Positions 33,520 through 43,523 of a stretch of DNA of 64,000 nucleotides are shown here, in pieces. This stretch comes from Deltaproteobacteria bacterium (lineage in GTDB: Bacteria > Myxococcota_A > UBA9160 > UBA4427). Both the position numbers and the translations under genes were made by a program. The DNA lies in assembly GCA_002719955.1 (NCBI GenBank), contig PBFW01000073.1:62001-126000 (forward strand), read 5' to 3'. How positions within the stretch are numbered: position 1 is the first letter of the stretch; each line of letters starts with the position of its first letter. Below the pieces are notes generated by a model. It was not told where the DNA came from, ran no database searches, and saw nothing but the letters and a program-made list of their open reading frames with translations.

Positions 33520-34614
33520 ATGCGATACCAGGTCTTCGGCAATACGGGCCTCAAGGTCTCTGAATTCTGTCTCGGGGCCATGACTTTTGGCGAGGAATGG
33601 GGTTGGGGAAGCTCCGCCGAACAGAGCCGTGCGGTCTTCAACGCGTTCGCCGAGGCCGGCGGAAACTTCATCGATACCGCGGACGTCTACACGGGCGGAA
33701 GCAGCGAACGTCTGCTTGGAGAGTTCATCGCCTCGGAGCGCGATCGCTATGTCGTCGCGACCAAATTCACCGCAGGGCCTCAGGCACGTGATCCAAACGC
33801 GGCGGGCAACTCGCGCAAGCATATGCGGCGTTCACTCGAGGCGAGCCTGAAGCGCCTCGGAACCGACTATGTAGATATCTACTGGGTTCACGTCTGGGAT
33901 TTCCTGACGCCGATCGAGGAGGTGATGCAATCCTTCGACGATCTGGTGCGCGAGGGGAAAGTCCTCTACATCGGTTTTTCGGATGCACCCGCCTGGGTGA
34001 TGTCGCGCGCTTCGACGCTCGCCGAGTTGCGAGGCTCGACGCGCCCGGCGGCCATGCAGGTTCAATACAGCCTCAGCGAGCGCGGCATCGAGGGGGAATT
34101 TCTGCCCATGGCCGAAGCCCTCGATCTCGCTCTGTGTTGCTGGTCTCCGCTCGACCAGGGAATCTTGACGGGAAAATTTTCGTTGGGCAGTCGCGGGGGC
34201 GACGAATCGCAGCGCAACCAGCTACACGGGGGACACATCCCCGACCACAAACGGGCCCTCGTCATCGAGCTCGAAAAGGTGGCCGAGGAACTCGCCTGCA
34301 GCCCCGCCCAGCTCGCCCTGCGCTGGTTGCGACAACGCTCACCTCGTGCGATCCCGATCGTCGGGGCCCGCACCGTCGAACAATTGCGCGACAATCTCGG
34401 CGCCGTCGATGTCCAGATTCCCGAGGCCCAATTCGATCGATTGGAGAGCCTGAGCCGCAGACCCCTCGCCTGGCCGCATGAGATGTTCTCGAGCCCCGCC
34501 CAGACGGGTTTCACCTATGGCGGGTTCCTCGATCGCATCGACTGTGAACGCGCGTTTCCGGTTCGCACCGACTCCAGCGATGGCATCGAGAGCTACACCG
34601 CGGAGAAGAAATGA
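33520..34614 (+). CDS. Aldo/keto reductase
   Basis: A 364-residue NADPH-dependent TIM-barrel reductase. The catalytic tetrad is visible as Asp and Tyr in FIDTADVYTGGSSE, Lys in VVATKFT and His in IYWVHVWD. LGLGAMTFG-type N-terminus (CLGAMTFGEEWGWG) and C-terminal IPIVGARTVEQLRDN complete the fold, the latter contacting the cofactor phosphate. It reduces aldehydes or ketones to alcohols. The ATG at 33520 follows GGAGG; GTG at 33505 is possible. It lies downstream of the broken PEP-mutase-type gene. Confidence 0.93.
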   Translation: MRYQVFGNTGLKVSEFCLGAMTFGEEWGWGSSAEQSRAVFNAFAEAGGNFIDTADVYTGGSSERLLGEFIASERDRYVVATKFTAGPQARDPNAAGNSRKHMRRSLEASLKRLGTDYVDIYWVHVWDFLTPIEEVMQSFDDLVREGKVLYIGFSDAPAWVMSRASTLAELRGSTRPAAMQVQYSLSERGIEGEFLPMAEALDLALCCWSPLDQGILTGKFSLGSRGGDESQRNQLHGGHIPDHKRALVIELEKVAEELACSPAQLALRWLRQRSPRAIPIVGARTVEQLRDNLGAVDVQIPEAQFDRLESLSRRPLAWPHEMFSSPAQTGFTYGGFLDRIDCERAFPVRTDSSDGIESYTAEKK

Positions 34615-34642
34615 GGTCCATGCGATCCGCCGCTTCCCCTGG

Positions 34643-36535
34643 CTAGGGCCGATACCAGATCGGTGAGGTCACGGCGCGCTCCTGGAGCCAGGCGGACGCG
34701 CCGGGCGGAGGCGGCACGCCGAGCCGAAGCCCGTCGAATGTGCTCCATCGGCAAGTCGGAATCTGGATCACGCGCGCGTAATAGAAAGCACGCTGATCGG
34801 CATCGAAATCGGGGTCGGACCACGCAGTCGAAAGCTCTGAGCGCCCCTTCGAGGCGTCGTAGCTACAATCGCTCAGATCTGGTGCCTCGACCCCGAGTGC
34901 ACAGCGATGACTCGCCACTTCCGGTGCCTCTCCATCCGCACACGCGACATCGTAGACACGCTCACGGGCTTCGCCCCCCTCCACCCAGGCCTTCACGATC
35001 TGCATCCTCTCGAGGGGAGCCTCGAGCGGATCGCGCAGCGCTTGCATCAGGAAGGTGGGACTTCTCGAGCCGGGATCGGCACGTCCAAGTTCTCCACCCA
35101 TCGGAACGCCGCGCGCATCACCCGCCTCCGCCATGCCCGTTTCGAGATCGGCCGGCTCGAGTTCCCAGCCAGCGAAGAACCGTACGCGGATGCGCGGCCC
35201 CGAGGTCGCGAAGACTTCGCGTGCCCGCAACGCGGCAAATAGGTGTGCGCGGGTATTCGCTTCGGCCCAGACCCCCGCCAATCCCGCAGCACCGAATGGC
35301 GAGCCACTGCTCAGGTCGCCAATATCGAGATCCGAAGAGCTAGCCGGCGGGATGATGCGCACCTCCGGCGTCCCATCGACCACCCCGATCTTGCCCGTGT
35401 AATTATTCTCCTCGACGGGACTCGAAGCGTTATGCCCATCGGAGGCGCCGATCATGCCGAAGAGATAGGGATTGAATCCACCCTGCTCCTCCATCTCGAG
35501 CCCATCCATGAGTGCGCGGCGGGCATAGCTCCCCTGCAGTCGGCTCTTGTCCGTGGGCCGCCCGAGAATCGTGTCCAGCACCGAAAAGCCTGCCCATTCG
35601 TCGTTTGGCGAGAGCCCCGGATGGGTCTCCGACTGCCCCTTGATCTGCATCACCTCACCGACCGGCTCGTTGCGTACCCGAAGCTCCGCGTATTCCGCGT
35701 CCATCGGACGACCGGACTGATCGACCTGCTGATACATCAAGCCGTTGCTGCCGTTCGCGTTGTGGGGGATCGCGATCACGTCCGAACCCGTTGCGCGGAT
35801 CCCCTCCATCCAGGCCCACAGATCTTCAGGATTCCGACTATCGAAGGTGGAGAAGGGCCGCGTCGGGACATTCGAGTCCTGAAAGATCACGTTTCGATGG
35901 AGATTCTGTCCCTCGGGCATCGATGTGTACTCGTAGGCGATGAAGGCCGTGAATTCTCCTGGGGTGTCATGACGATCGGCCAGATCGATGATCTCTCGCC
36001 AGGCCGACTCGACCACCGCCTCATTCGAGAGCTCCGGAATGAAGGTATCGCTCGAGATGTTCTCGAAGAGGGCCGTCAGCGCTTCGCCCCTGATCACGGG
36101 GTCCAATGTCAGCAACCCCTGGATCAGCGGAAGATCGTGGATCGGGCTCTCCGGGTCCTGCGCGGCGCTCGGGATCCCCAGATAATTCGCATGCTCGGTC
36201 AAGGCGATGAAGTCGAGCGGCGGACCCTTCATCTGGATCTTTGCGCCCGACACGTGATCGATCGCTCCACCCCGCGCATAGCGATAGGCCTCTTCGGGAC
36301 CGACCCGCACCCCGAAAGCGAAGGCATCCAGGGACCAGCTCGAGTGAATATGAAGATCCCCGAAATACGCGTCCTTGAGCGGTTGGGCGAATGCCTCCAC
36401 GTGCTCTTCAACAGCCGGAAGAGCGGCACTCGATGTCGCCTCCTCCCCGCGATTTCCGGATTTTTCACAGCCGCTCGAGAGGCTGAACAGGCCCAGAGAG
36501 AGGAGGAAGGACACGACGAAGAAATGGCATCTCAT
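34643..36535 (-). CDS. DUF3604 family lipoprotein
   Basis: A 630-residue protein starting MRCHFFVVSFLLSLGLFSLSSGC, a lipoprotein signal with lipobox LSSGC and acylated Cys23. The mature part carries YFGDLHIHSSWSLDAF, the histidine/aspartate-rich PHP-like start of DUF3604, then GRPTDKSRLQGSYAR, and the expected tail TSPIWYRP. DUF3604 proteins are thought to be metal-dependent hydrolases, but no reaction is established. It should sit in the outer or periplasmic membrane leaflet. Its start overlaps the stop of a VOC-like remnant (ATGA), suggesting the two were once one operon. Confidence 0.88.
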   Translation of the reverse strand: MRCHFFVVSFLLSLGLFSLSSGCEKSGNRGEEATSSAALPAVEEHVEAFAQPLKDAYFGDLHIHSSWSLDAFAFGVRVGPEEAYRYARGGAIDHVSGAKIQMKGPPLDFIALTEHANYLGIPSAAQDPESPIHDLPLIQGLLTLDPVIRGEALTALFENISSDTFIPELSNEAVVESAWREIIDLADRHDTPGEFTAFIAYEYTSMPEGQNLHRNVIFQDSNVPTRPFSTFDSRNPEDLWAWMEGIRATGSDVIAIPHNANGSNGLMYQQVDQSGRPMDAEYAELRVRNEPVGEVMQIKGQSETHPGLSPNDEWAGFSVLDTILGRPTDKSRLQGSYARRALMDGLEMEEQGGFNPYLFGMIGASDGHNASSPVEENNYTGKIGVVDGTPEVRIIPPASSSDLDIGDLSSGSPFGAAGLAGVWAEANTRAHLFAALRAREVFATSGPRIRVRFFAGWELEPADLETGMAEAGDARGVPMGGELGRADPGSRSPTFLMQALRDPLEAPLERMQIVKAWVEGGEARERVYDVACADGEAPEVASHRCALGVEAPDLSDCSYDASKGRSELSTAWSDPDFDADQRAFYYARVIQIPTCRWSTFDGLRLGVPPPPGASAWLQERAVTSPIWYRP

Positions 36536-36711
36536 CTTGAACCCTCTAACCGACCCCCGCGGTCGTCTTCGAATGAGGAGGCCTCCAAGCCTAGTCGGTT
36601 TCCGAAGGGATCACGAACCCGGTCGAAGTGACCCTTGGCCTTAGGCTTTCGATCACCGCCCTCTCCCGCCCATCCCAGGTGCGGTGCGGTGCGGTCGATG
36701 ACCTGCGGCAT
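36532..36711 (-). pseudogene. Remnant of a VOC/glyoxalase-fold gene
   Basis: The minus-strand frame ending at TGA 36532-36534 reads GHFDRVRDPFGNRLGLEAS, the near-universal C-terminal strand signature of VOC proteins (xxFxVRDPFGNRLEL). About 59 codons can be read from an ATG at 36711, but the first ~110 residues that a VOC protein needs are missing and the divergent FAD gene occupies that space. The stop overlaps the DUF3604 start by the ATGA pattern, which argues that this was a real upstream gene. A short functional protein is possible but unlikely. Confidence 0.45.
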
Positions 36712-36759
36712 CCGGGGTCTACGATGTAATATGAAGCGAACTCTCGAGCGGGAACCCAT

Positions 36760-38241
36760 ATGACCCAAGCGAAAAATCTGGCCACCGAACCACGTGAAGC
36801 CGCGGGAATCAAGAGATATGACCTCGAGGCGGATGTGGTCGTCGTCGGCTTCGGCCTCGCCGGCGCATGCGCCAGCCTCGAAGCGGTGGCGGCCGGCGCC
36901 GACACCCTCGTGCTCGAAAGGGCAAGCGCGGGCGGTGGCACCTCGGCCATGTCCGGTGGCGTGATCTATATGGGTGGCGGCACCCCGGTCCAGAAGGCCT
37001 GCGGCTTCGACGACGACCCGGAACAGATGTTCAAGTTCCTGATGGCCGCAACCGGAGCCGAGCCCGATGAGGCCAAGACCCGTCTCTTCTGTGACGAGTC
37101 TGTGGCCCACTACCACTGGTTCCTGGAACAGGGCATTCCTTTCAAGCATAGTTTCTATCCCGAGCCCTCCCGCGAATCGGACACGGACGACTGCCTGGTC
37201 TTCACTGGGGGCGAGGACGCCTGGCCCTTCAACGAGATCGCGCGACCCGCTCCCCGGGGCCACAAGCCAATGGTCGAAGCCGCCGCAGGTGGATTTCTCA
37301 TGGCGCATATGTGCAAAGCGGCTGAGGAAGCGGGCACCAGGACCGAATACGATGTCCTGGCCGAGACATTGGTGTTGGATCACGAGGGTCGGGTCACGGG
37401 ACTGGTGGCGCGGCGTGACGGTCAGGAGATCACGATTCGCGCGCGTCGCGGAGTGGTGCTCACCTCGGGCGGCTTCGTACTCAATGAGGAAATGGTGGCG
37501 AGACATTGTCCGGAAGTGGCTAAATGCTCGTTGCATCTCAGTTCCGGGGGCGACGATGGTCGGGGCATCCGGATGGGGATGGGTGCGGGGGGGGAAGTCA
37601 TGCGCATGGGCGCCGCCGAGTGCGCGATTCCGCTGACACCTCCGCGGCGAATGGTGCGCGGCGTCCTCGTCAATCGCTTCGGTCAGCGCTTCATCAACGA
37701 AGACGCCTACTATGGGCGCATCGGCCAGACCAGTCTCTTCAGCCAGAACGGAGAGATCTATTTCATCCACGACAACGACACCTATGAATTGAATAGCTAC
37801 GAATTCAAAGTGGATTTCGTTGGCGAGACCCTGGAGGAGCTCGAGCGCCAGATGAGCCTCCCCGACGGTGCCTTGCAGACGACGATCGAACTCTACAACC
37901 GACACGCCGAAGCGGGTACGGACCCGGTCTTCCACAAGGGCGCCGAGTTCTTGAAACCCCTTACCAGCCCACCCTTCGGTGCCATCGACTGCAGCACCGA
38001 CAAGGTCATGTACGCCACATTTACCCTGGGCGGCCTCCACACCCTCCCGGGCGGAGATGTCTTGACCCCCGATGGCGTACCCATCTCCGGCCTCTACGCC
38101 GCCGGCCGTACCACCTCGGGCATCGCTGGCATCAACTATGTCAGTGGGGTCTCTCTGGGCGACGCCAGCTTCTTCGGCAGGATGGCCGGGCGGAGTGCGG
38201 CCGCGAATTCCGCTCGGGGAACCACCGCCCAGACACGCTGA
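36760..38241 (+). CDS. FAD-dependent dehydrogenase, ketosteroid dehydrogenase/fumarate reductase type
   Basis: A 493-residue flavoprotein. The FAD Rossmann motif is VVVVGFGLAGACASLEA, followed by the glycine-rich GGGTSAMSGGVIYMGGG; the C-terminal GGLHTLPGGDVLTPDG and ISGLYAAGRTTSGIAG complete the FAD site. The overall order fits the fumarate-reductase/3-ketosteroid-delta1-dehydrogenase family, which introduces or reduces C=C bonds next to carbonyls. A signal peptide is absent. It is divergent from the VOC remnant/DUF3604 pair and 141 bp upstream of a fused CoA-transferase on the same strand. Confidence 0.9.
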   Translation: MTQAKNLATEPREAAGIKRYDLEADVVVVGFGLAGACASLEAVAAGADTLVLERASAGGGTSAMSGGVIYMGGGTPVQKACGFDDDPEQMFKFLMAATGAEPDEAKTRLFCDESVAHYHWFLEQGIPFKHSFYPEPSRESDTDDCLVFTGGEDAWPFNEIARPAPRGHKPMVEAAAGGFLMAHMCKAAEEAGTRTEYDVLAETLVLDHEGRVTGLVARRDGQEITIRARRGVVLTSGGFVLNEEMVARHCPEVAKCSLHLSSGGDDGRGIRMGMGAGGEVMRMGAAECAIPLTPPRRMVRGVLVNRFGQRFINEDAYYGRIGQTSLFSQNGEIYFIHDNDTYELNSYEFKVDFVGETLEELERQMSLPDGALQTTIELYNRHAEAGTDPVFHKGAEFLKPLTSPPFGAIDCSTDKVMYATFTLGGLHTLPGGDVLTPDGVPISGLYAAGRTTSGIAGINYVSGVSLGDASFFGRMAGRSAAANSARGTTAQTR

Positions 38242-38382
38242 GATCATCCCGCTTCCGGCTGGCCCGTTTCGGCGATTTCGCGCCTCGGAGGGATCCAACG
38301 CGAACCCACCGACTGGTCAACGGTGGATCTGGCTGAGCCTCGCGCCGGTGATACCTTGCGGACCCGCCAGGAGGAAAAGGGC

Positions 38383-40935
38383 ATGTCGACCAACCGAGCA
38401 GATCTGAAAAACGCTGGATTCCTAGCGGGAATTCGCGTGCTCGAACTCGCCGACGAGCGAGGCGAGTTCGCTGGCAAGGTCCTCGCGACGCTGGGGGCGG
38501 ACGTCGTGAAGATCGAGCCACCCAGAGGCAGCCCTTCGCGTCAGATCGGCCCCTTCTATCGCGATCTGCCCGACCCCGAGCGCAGTCTCTTCTTCTGGCA
38601 TTACAACGTGGGAAAGCGTGGCATCGCACTCGACCTGGACGATGCGGAGGGCCTCGCGGAGTTTCGTCGTCTCGCCGGGTCGGCGGATGTCATCCTGGAG
38701 TCCGCCGCGCCCGGCCGCTTTGACGATCTCGGTGCGGATTACGAGCAACTGCGAAAAGAGAACCCGGGCCTCATCTGGGCGTCGATCACACCCTTCGGTC
38801 CGAACGGCCCGTGGCGCGATCTCAAGGCCTGCGATCTGGTGCATCTCGCACTGGGCGGGCAGATGAACTACACGCGCTATCCCGGCAAGATCGATGGAAG
38901 CCAGGACACTCCGCCCATCGCACCCCAGATGTGGCAGGCCTATCACCTGGCGGGTGATCACGCGGCCATCGGAGTCCTCGCTGCGCTGCACCACCGCATG
39001 AGCACCGGGGAGGGGCAAAGGATCGACATTTCGATTCATCAAGTCTGCTCGGTCACGACCGAGATGGATGTCCCGACCTGGATCTACAACAAGGCGGCGA
39101 TACCCAGCTTCGGCTTCCGCTACACGCCCACCCGAGACGGTCGCTATATGCTGGCCGGCTTGCAGGTACCGGGGATGGGCATGGGAACGGGCGCTAGTTT
39201 CGACGCGCTGGTCGACGTCCTGAAGAAGCACGGTGGCGCAGCTGATCTCACGGATGAAAAATTCCGGGATCCCGCCGTTCAAGCCGCCGAAGCGAATCAT
39301 ATTCAGGAGGTCACCCGCGAGCTGGTGATGACCACGAATATGGAGGATGTCTGGAACGACGCTCAGCAACGGGGCCAGATGTGGGCGCCGATTCGCAAGC
39401 CGGAGGAGAATCTGGACGATCCGAACTGGAATGCGCGTTCCACCTTCGGAACGATCGAACACCCGGACGTGGCCGCGGCCTATCGCTATCCGACGGGCCG
39501 CTGGGACTGCGAAGAGGTTCCCTCAAGGATCGGCCCACGCGCACCGCACCTCGGAGAGCACAGCGAGCAGATCCGCCGCGAGGCAGAGACCCGCACGCAG
39601 CGCACGTTCCATGCGCGACCCGTCGCCGCCACACCGGGCTACGAGAACCGGAGTGGGCGGCAGCTGCCCCTCGAAGGGGTGCGCGTCCTCGACCTCACCT
39701 GGCTGCTCGCCAGCGCGGGAGGCCCCAAGATCTTCTCGAGCCTGGGGGCGGAGTGCATTCGCGTCGAGTGGCGTGACCGCCTCGACATGCTGCGCAGTTT
39801 TCCGGCCGTCGTACCCGATGACCATACCGACGCGGGCCAGTTTCCTCGCAACATCAACCGCGGCGGCTATTTCAACGATACCAATGCCGGCAGACGCGGA
39901 ATCTCGCTCAATATGAACGAGGAACGCGGGCGGGAAATCTTCAAGAAGCTCGTCGAGATCAGCGATATCGTCGTGGAAGGCTTCACCGCGACCCGCATGG
40001 AGCGCTGGGGCTTCGGCTACGAGGGGCTTCGTGCGATCAAGCCCGACATCGTCTACGTGCAGCAATCCGGGATGGGGCGCAAGGGACCCTACCACGACTA
40101 CCGATCCGTCGGACCGATCGCGCAGGCGATCACGGGGATCACGGAGCTGTCGGGCCTGCCTGAAACCTGGCCGCCCTGCGGCTGGCTCTATTCCTACCTG
40201 GATTTCGTGGGCGCCTATAACTGCACGCTCGCAATGCTGACCGGACTCTACCACCGACGCCGCACGGGAAAGGGGATCTATATCGACAGCTCACAGCTCG
40301 AACCCGGTATCTACTATACCGGCACGGCGATTCTCGATGCCCAGGTCAACAGTCGCGCCTATCGGCGCACCGGCAATCGCTCCCCCAATATCGCCGCTGC
40401 CCCCCACGGCGCCTACCCCTGCGATGGTCCGGAAGTCGCTGGTATCGGCCGGGATCGTTGGATCGCCATCGCTTGCATGCAGGAGACGGAGTGGGAGGCG
40501 CTGATCGAGGTCCTGGGCGCGCCGGATTGGGCGCTTGACGCGCGCTTCGCCACGCTGGCGGAGCGCATTCGACATGCCGACGCGCTCGACGCGGCCTTGG
40601 CCAGCTCGACCGGAAGTTGGGACGCCTGGGAACTGATGGGGGCCCTCCAGGCCGTCGGTGTTTCGGCCGGCGTCTGCCAGACGGCCGAGGAGCGGGTGGA
40701 ACGCGACCCTCAGCTCGCACATCTGGGATGGCTCACCGAGCTGCCCCATCGCGAGATCGGACGCTTTCCCGTGAAGGATCTTCCGATGCAATTTTCCGAG
40801 ACCCCCGCCTACCAGGGGGGGCCTACCGACCGTGCCAGTCCCTGCTATGGCGAGGATAATGCCTACGTGTATGGAGAGCTGCTCGGCCTCTCGCAGGACG
40901 AGATCCGCCAGCTGGAGAAGGAGGCCATCGTCTGA
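38383..40935 (+). CDS. Double-length CaiB/BaiF (type III) CoA-transferase, copy A
   Basis: An 850-residue protein of two successive CaiB/BaiF units. Unit 1 starts FLAGIRVLELADERGEFAGK with GADVVKIEPPRGSPSR; unit 2 starts near residue 427 with LEGVRVLDLTWLLASAGGPK. Each unit has the C-terminal TGEGQRID or TGKGIYID block. By spacing from those blocks the catalytic Asp is D607 in unit 2 (SYLDFVGAYNC), while unit 1 has Tyr187 there, so only the second half appears catalytic. The type III mechanism passes CoA through an aspartyl-CoA intermediate. GGAGG supports the ATG at 38383. It converges on copy B with 22 bp between stops. Confidence 0.92.
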   Translation: MSTNRADLKNAGFLAGIRVLELADERGEFAGKVLATLGADVVKIEPPRGSPSRQIGPFYRDLPDPERSLFFWHYNVGKRGIALDLDDAEGLAEFRRLAGSADVILESAAPGRFDDLGADYEQLRKENPGLIWASITPFGPNGPWRDLKACDLVHLALGGQMNYTRYPGKIDGSQDTPPIAPQMWQAYHLAGDHAAIGVLAALHHRMSTGEGQRIDISIHQVCSVTTEMDVPTWIYNKAAIPSFGFRYTPTRDGRYMLAGLQVPGMGMGTGASFDALVDVLKKHGGAADLTDEKFRDPAVQAAEANHIQEVTRELVMTTNMEDVWNDAQQRGQMWAPIRKPEENLDDPNWNARSTFGTIEHPDVAAAYRYPTGRWDCEEVPSRIGPRAPHLGEHSEQIRREAETRTQRTFHARPVAATPGYENRSGRQLPLEGVRVLDLTWLLASAGGPKIFSSLGAECIRVEWRDRLDMLRSFPAVVPDDHTDAGQFPRNINRGGYFNDTNAGRRGISLNMNEERGREIFKKLVEISDIVVEGFTATRMERWGFGYEGLRAIKPDIVYVQQSGMGRKGPYHDYRSVGPIAQAITGITELSGLPETWPPCGWLYSYLDFVGAYNCTLAMLTGLYHRRRTGKGIYIDSSQLEPGIYYTGTAILDAQVNSRAYRRTGNRSPNIAAAPHGAYPCDGPEVAGIGRDRWIAIACMQETEWEALIEVLGAPDWALDARFATLAERIRHADALDAALASSTGSWDAWELMGALQAVGVSAGVCQTAEERVERDPQLAHLGWLTELPHREIGRFPVKDLPMQFSETPAYQGGPTDRASPCYGEDNAYVYGELLGLSQDEIRQLEKEAIV

Positions 40936-40957
40936 ACGACGTCGCCGTCCAAGGTCG

Positions 40958-43375
40958 CTACTCGTCCGAGAGAAAGGCCGGACGTGTCCCGATCGTCTCG
41001 TGCTCGCGCAGCGCCTCGATCTCTTCGGAACTCATCCCGAGTTCCCCCCGCAGAATCTCTTCGTTGTGCTGCCCGAGCGTCGGCGGCGGAGCCCGATGAA
41101 GCTTCGGTCCGAGCCCCGAGAATTTCATCGGCAGTACGGGATAGTCGACCGAGCCCGCCTCGGGATGTTCGAGGGTCTGGAAGAACTCCCGGTCCTCGAG
41201 CTGCGGGTGAGGCCGAACCGAGTGCCCATCCGTCACCCAGGAGGCCGGAATTCCTGCTTCGATCAGGCGTTCGACGCTCTCGAAGCAGGGGCGCTCCGAG
41301 AACCATTTCGAGAGTTCGGCATCGATCGCGTCGTGCGCGGCCCGCCGACCCGCCTGGGTTTCGAGACCCGGCTCGAGCGCCCAGCTCGGGGACCCGAGCA
41401 ATTCACAGAGGCCGCACCACTGTGCATCGGTCGCGACGGCCATGGCCAGGGGCTTCTCGTCGCCGGTTGGATAGATGCCCTGGGGAGCAGCGAAGGGACC
41501 GCGGTTGCCGGAGGCGGTGAGCAGATCTCCGTTCGCGGTGAATTCGATCACTTGCTCGGCAGCCAGAGAGAGCGCCGGTTCGACCAGAGGGACCTCGACC
41601 AGCTGGCCCTCCCCCGTTTGTCGCCTCCACTCCAATCCGAGCAGAAGCGCGAAAGCGGCGTGCATGCCACCGACGGGATCGCAGGCCGCTCGCACGATGA
41701 TCGGGAAATCCTCGTAGCCGGTCACCCAGGCCATGCCGCTGACCTGATCGACATTCGATGCCCAGCCCGCCCGATCCTTCCACGGACCATCGAGTCCGAA
41801 GGCCGGCATTCGCACGACGATGAGCTTGGGGTTCCACTCCTGAAGCGTTTCCCAGGTCAATCCAAAATTCTCCATCACGCGCGCGGAAAAATTCTCGGTC
41901 AGGATATCGGCCCCCTCGATCAATCGGCGCAGGATGGCCAGGCCCCGATCCTGATTCAGGTCCAGGGTGAGGCAGCGCTTGCCTGGATTGACGCCGTGAT
42001 AGACCGGCCCCCACTCGTAGAATCGATCCCCGGGCACGGTGGCCATGAAACGCATTCCATCGGGCCGCTGGATGGACTCGATCTTGACGACGTCCGCACC
42101 GAGCTGGGCCAGAAAATTCGTGACGGTCGGACCGGCCCAGAAGGCGGTGAGATCGACGACTCGCAACCCCTCGAAGGGAAATGCGCTCTCACCGGTCGCC
42201 TCGCTCGGACTCGGTCGCGGGCTCGAGGCCACGGCCTCGACCTCCGACTGATGCTCACCGAGCACCGGTGCCGCGACGAGCGGCCGGGGCTCGTGCGCCA
42301 TCCGGTAGGGAGCGCGGGGCTGCTTGAAGCCGGCGGGATTGTCGATGAATACACCGCGATCGCGCAGATGGGCCATCTCGAGCACCGTCCGACCGTTGCC
42401 GATTGGAACACAGGGAATTCGCAACAAACTCGAAACTTCGATGATCTCATCGACCGTATGTTCGAGGGTCCAGGAATGCATCGCCTCCTGGATCACGGAA
42501 AGCTCTCTCATGCGCGCCATCTGGTCGAAATATTTTTCCTCTTCGGCCAGATCGGGGCGCCCAATCATCGAACAGAAATCTTTCCACTGCTGACCGGTAT
42601 ACGCGCAGAAACCGACCCAGCCATCTTTGGCCGGCTCGATCGAGGGCGTTTCGAGCACGAGCGGCATCGGACCCGGGTGGAATTGCGAGTCGATCGAAGC
42701 GTGATAGATCGTGATCGAATGGAGAATGCACTCGAAGAGTGAGAGGTCGACGTGTTGCCCCTGCCCGGTACGGCGAGCGGAAAAAAAAGCGGATAGGGCA
42801 CCGGTGGCGACATAGGCCGAGCCGCACCACTCGCCGACCCTCCCACCGGCTCCCACAGGCCCGCGTTCGGCGAGGCCTCGAAACGCCGTGGCGCCCGATG
42901 CCGCCTGGAGGATCCACTCCGTGGTCGGGCGCTCCGCATAGGGCCCCTTCCCTCCCCAATCCGAGATCGAGACAAGAGAGAGCCTGGCGTTAAGTTCGTG
43001 CAGCACGCCCCAGCCAAGACCGAGCGCCTCGAGTCGACCGGCACCGAGGCTCTCGATCACGACGTCGACCTTCCCCGCGAGGTCGAGAAAGAGTTTTCGC
43101 CCGGCGGGGCTCTCAAGATCGGCGACGGCACCCCGTTTCGAGGTGTTGAGAAACTTGAAGAGTGCTCCGCTCCCCGCCTCGGCGATCGATGTGTGGGAGG
43201 CGCTCCAGCGGCGAAGCGGATCGCCCTCCGGCGATTCGAGCTTGATCACATCGGCCCCCGCATCCGTCAGGAGCTTCGTCCCGTAGGGTCCCGCGATCTC
43301 TGTGCTGAGATCGAGGATGCGCAGCCCATCCAGAGGCAATCGTTTCGTTCCCGGCACCTTCTTCCCCTTCGTCAT
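40958..43375 (-). CDS. Double-length CaiB/BaiF (type III) CoA-transferase, copy B
   Basis: An 805-residue two-unit protein, closely related to copy C. Unit 1 has LDLSTEIAGPYGTKLL and GADVIKLESPEGDPLRRW; unit 2 begins near residue 428 with FEGLRVVDLTAFWAGPTVT. The catalytic position is Asp566 in unit 2 (ACDPVGGMHAAF) but Glu182 in unit 1 (GEWCGSAYVA). Glu could in principle act as a nucleophile, but known members use Asp. ATG 43375 follows GGGGAG at about seven bases. It converges on copy A and diverges from the Ddn-like gene. Confidence 0.92.
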   Translation of the reverse strand: MTKGKKVPGTKRLPLDGLRILDLSTEIAGPYGTKLLTDAGADVIKLESPEGDPLRRWSASHTSIAEAGSGALFKFLNTSKRGAVADLESPAGRKLFLDLAGKVDVVIESLGAGRLEALGLGWGVLHELNARLSLVSISDWGGKGPYAERPTTEWILQAASGATAFRGLAERGPVGAGGRVGEWCGSAYVATGALSAFFSARRTGQGQHVDLSLFECILHSITIYHASIDSQFHPGPMPLVLETPSIEPAKDGWVGFCAYTGQQWKDFCSMIGRPDLAEEEKYFDQMARMRELSVIQEAMHSWTLEHTVDEIIEVSSLLRIPCVPIGNGRTVLEMAHLRDRGVFIDNPAGFKQPRAPYRMAHEPRPLVAAPVLGEHQSEVEAVASSPRPSPSEATGESAFPFEGLRVVDLTAFWAGPTVTNFLAQLGADVVKIESIQRPDGMRFMATVPGDRFYEWGPVYHGVNPGKRCLTLDLNQDRGLAILRRLIEGADILTENFSARVMENFGLTWETLQEWNPKLIVVRMPAFGLDGPWKDRAGWASNVDQVSGMAWVTGYEDFPIIVRAACDPVGGMHAAFALLLGLEWRRQTGEGQLVEVPLVEPALSLAAEQVIEFTANGDLLTASGNRGPFAAPQGIYPTGDEKPLAMAVATDAQWCGLCELLGSPSWALEPGLETQAGRRAAHDAIDAELSKWFSERPCFESVERLIEAGIPASWVTDGHSVRPHPQLEDREFFQTLEHPEAGSVDYPVLPMKFSGLGPKLHRAPPPTLGQHNEEILRGELGMSSEEIEALREHETIGTRPAFLSDE

Positions 43376-43523
43376 CCGGACTCCCCGGGAGCTTGCCAGA
43401 CAGCGCTCTACTTGCCCATCCCGGTGAACGCGGTTTTTCGGCCGTACCCGAAATACGCCGAACCCCTCGCACCAGACTGCACTAAGGTTTCGCTTGGCAC
43501 GAGCCATTGGGAGCGCGAGCGAC

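Noticed and set aside
35243-36631. Plus-strand frame of 462 codons opposite the DUF3604 gene
   Set aside because: GC-driven shadow frame; the minus strand carries a lipobox and DUF3604 motifs.
36678-36693. Three tandem copies of a GGTGC-type pentamer
   Set aside because: Too short to be a meaningful repeat locus; likely chance in GC-rich intergenic DNA.
40832-42742. Plus-strand frame of 636 codons opposite CoA-transferase copy B
   Set aside because: No recognisable domain; the minus strand has complete CaiB/BaiF units.
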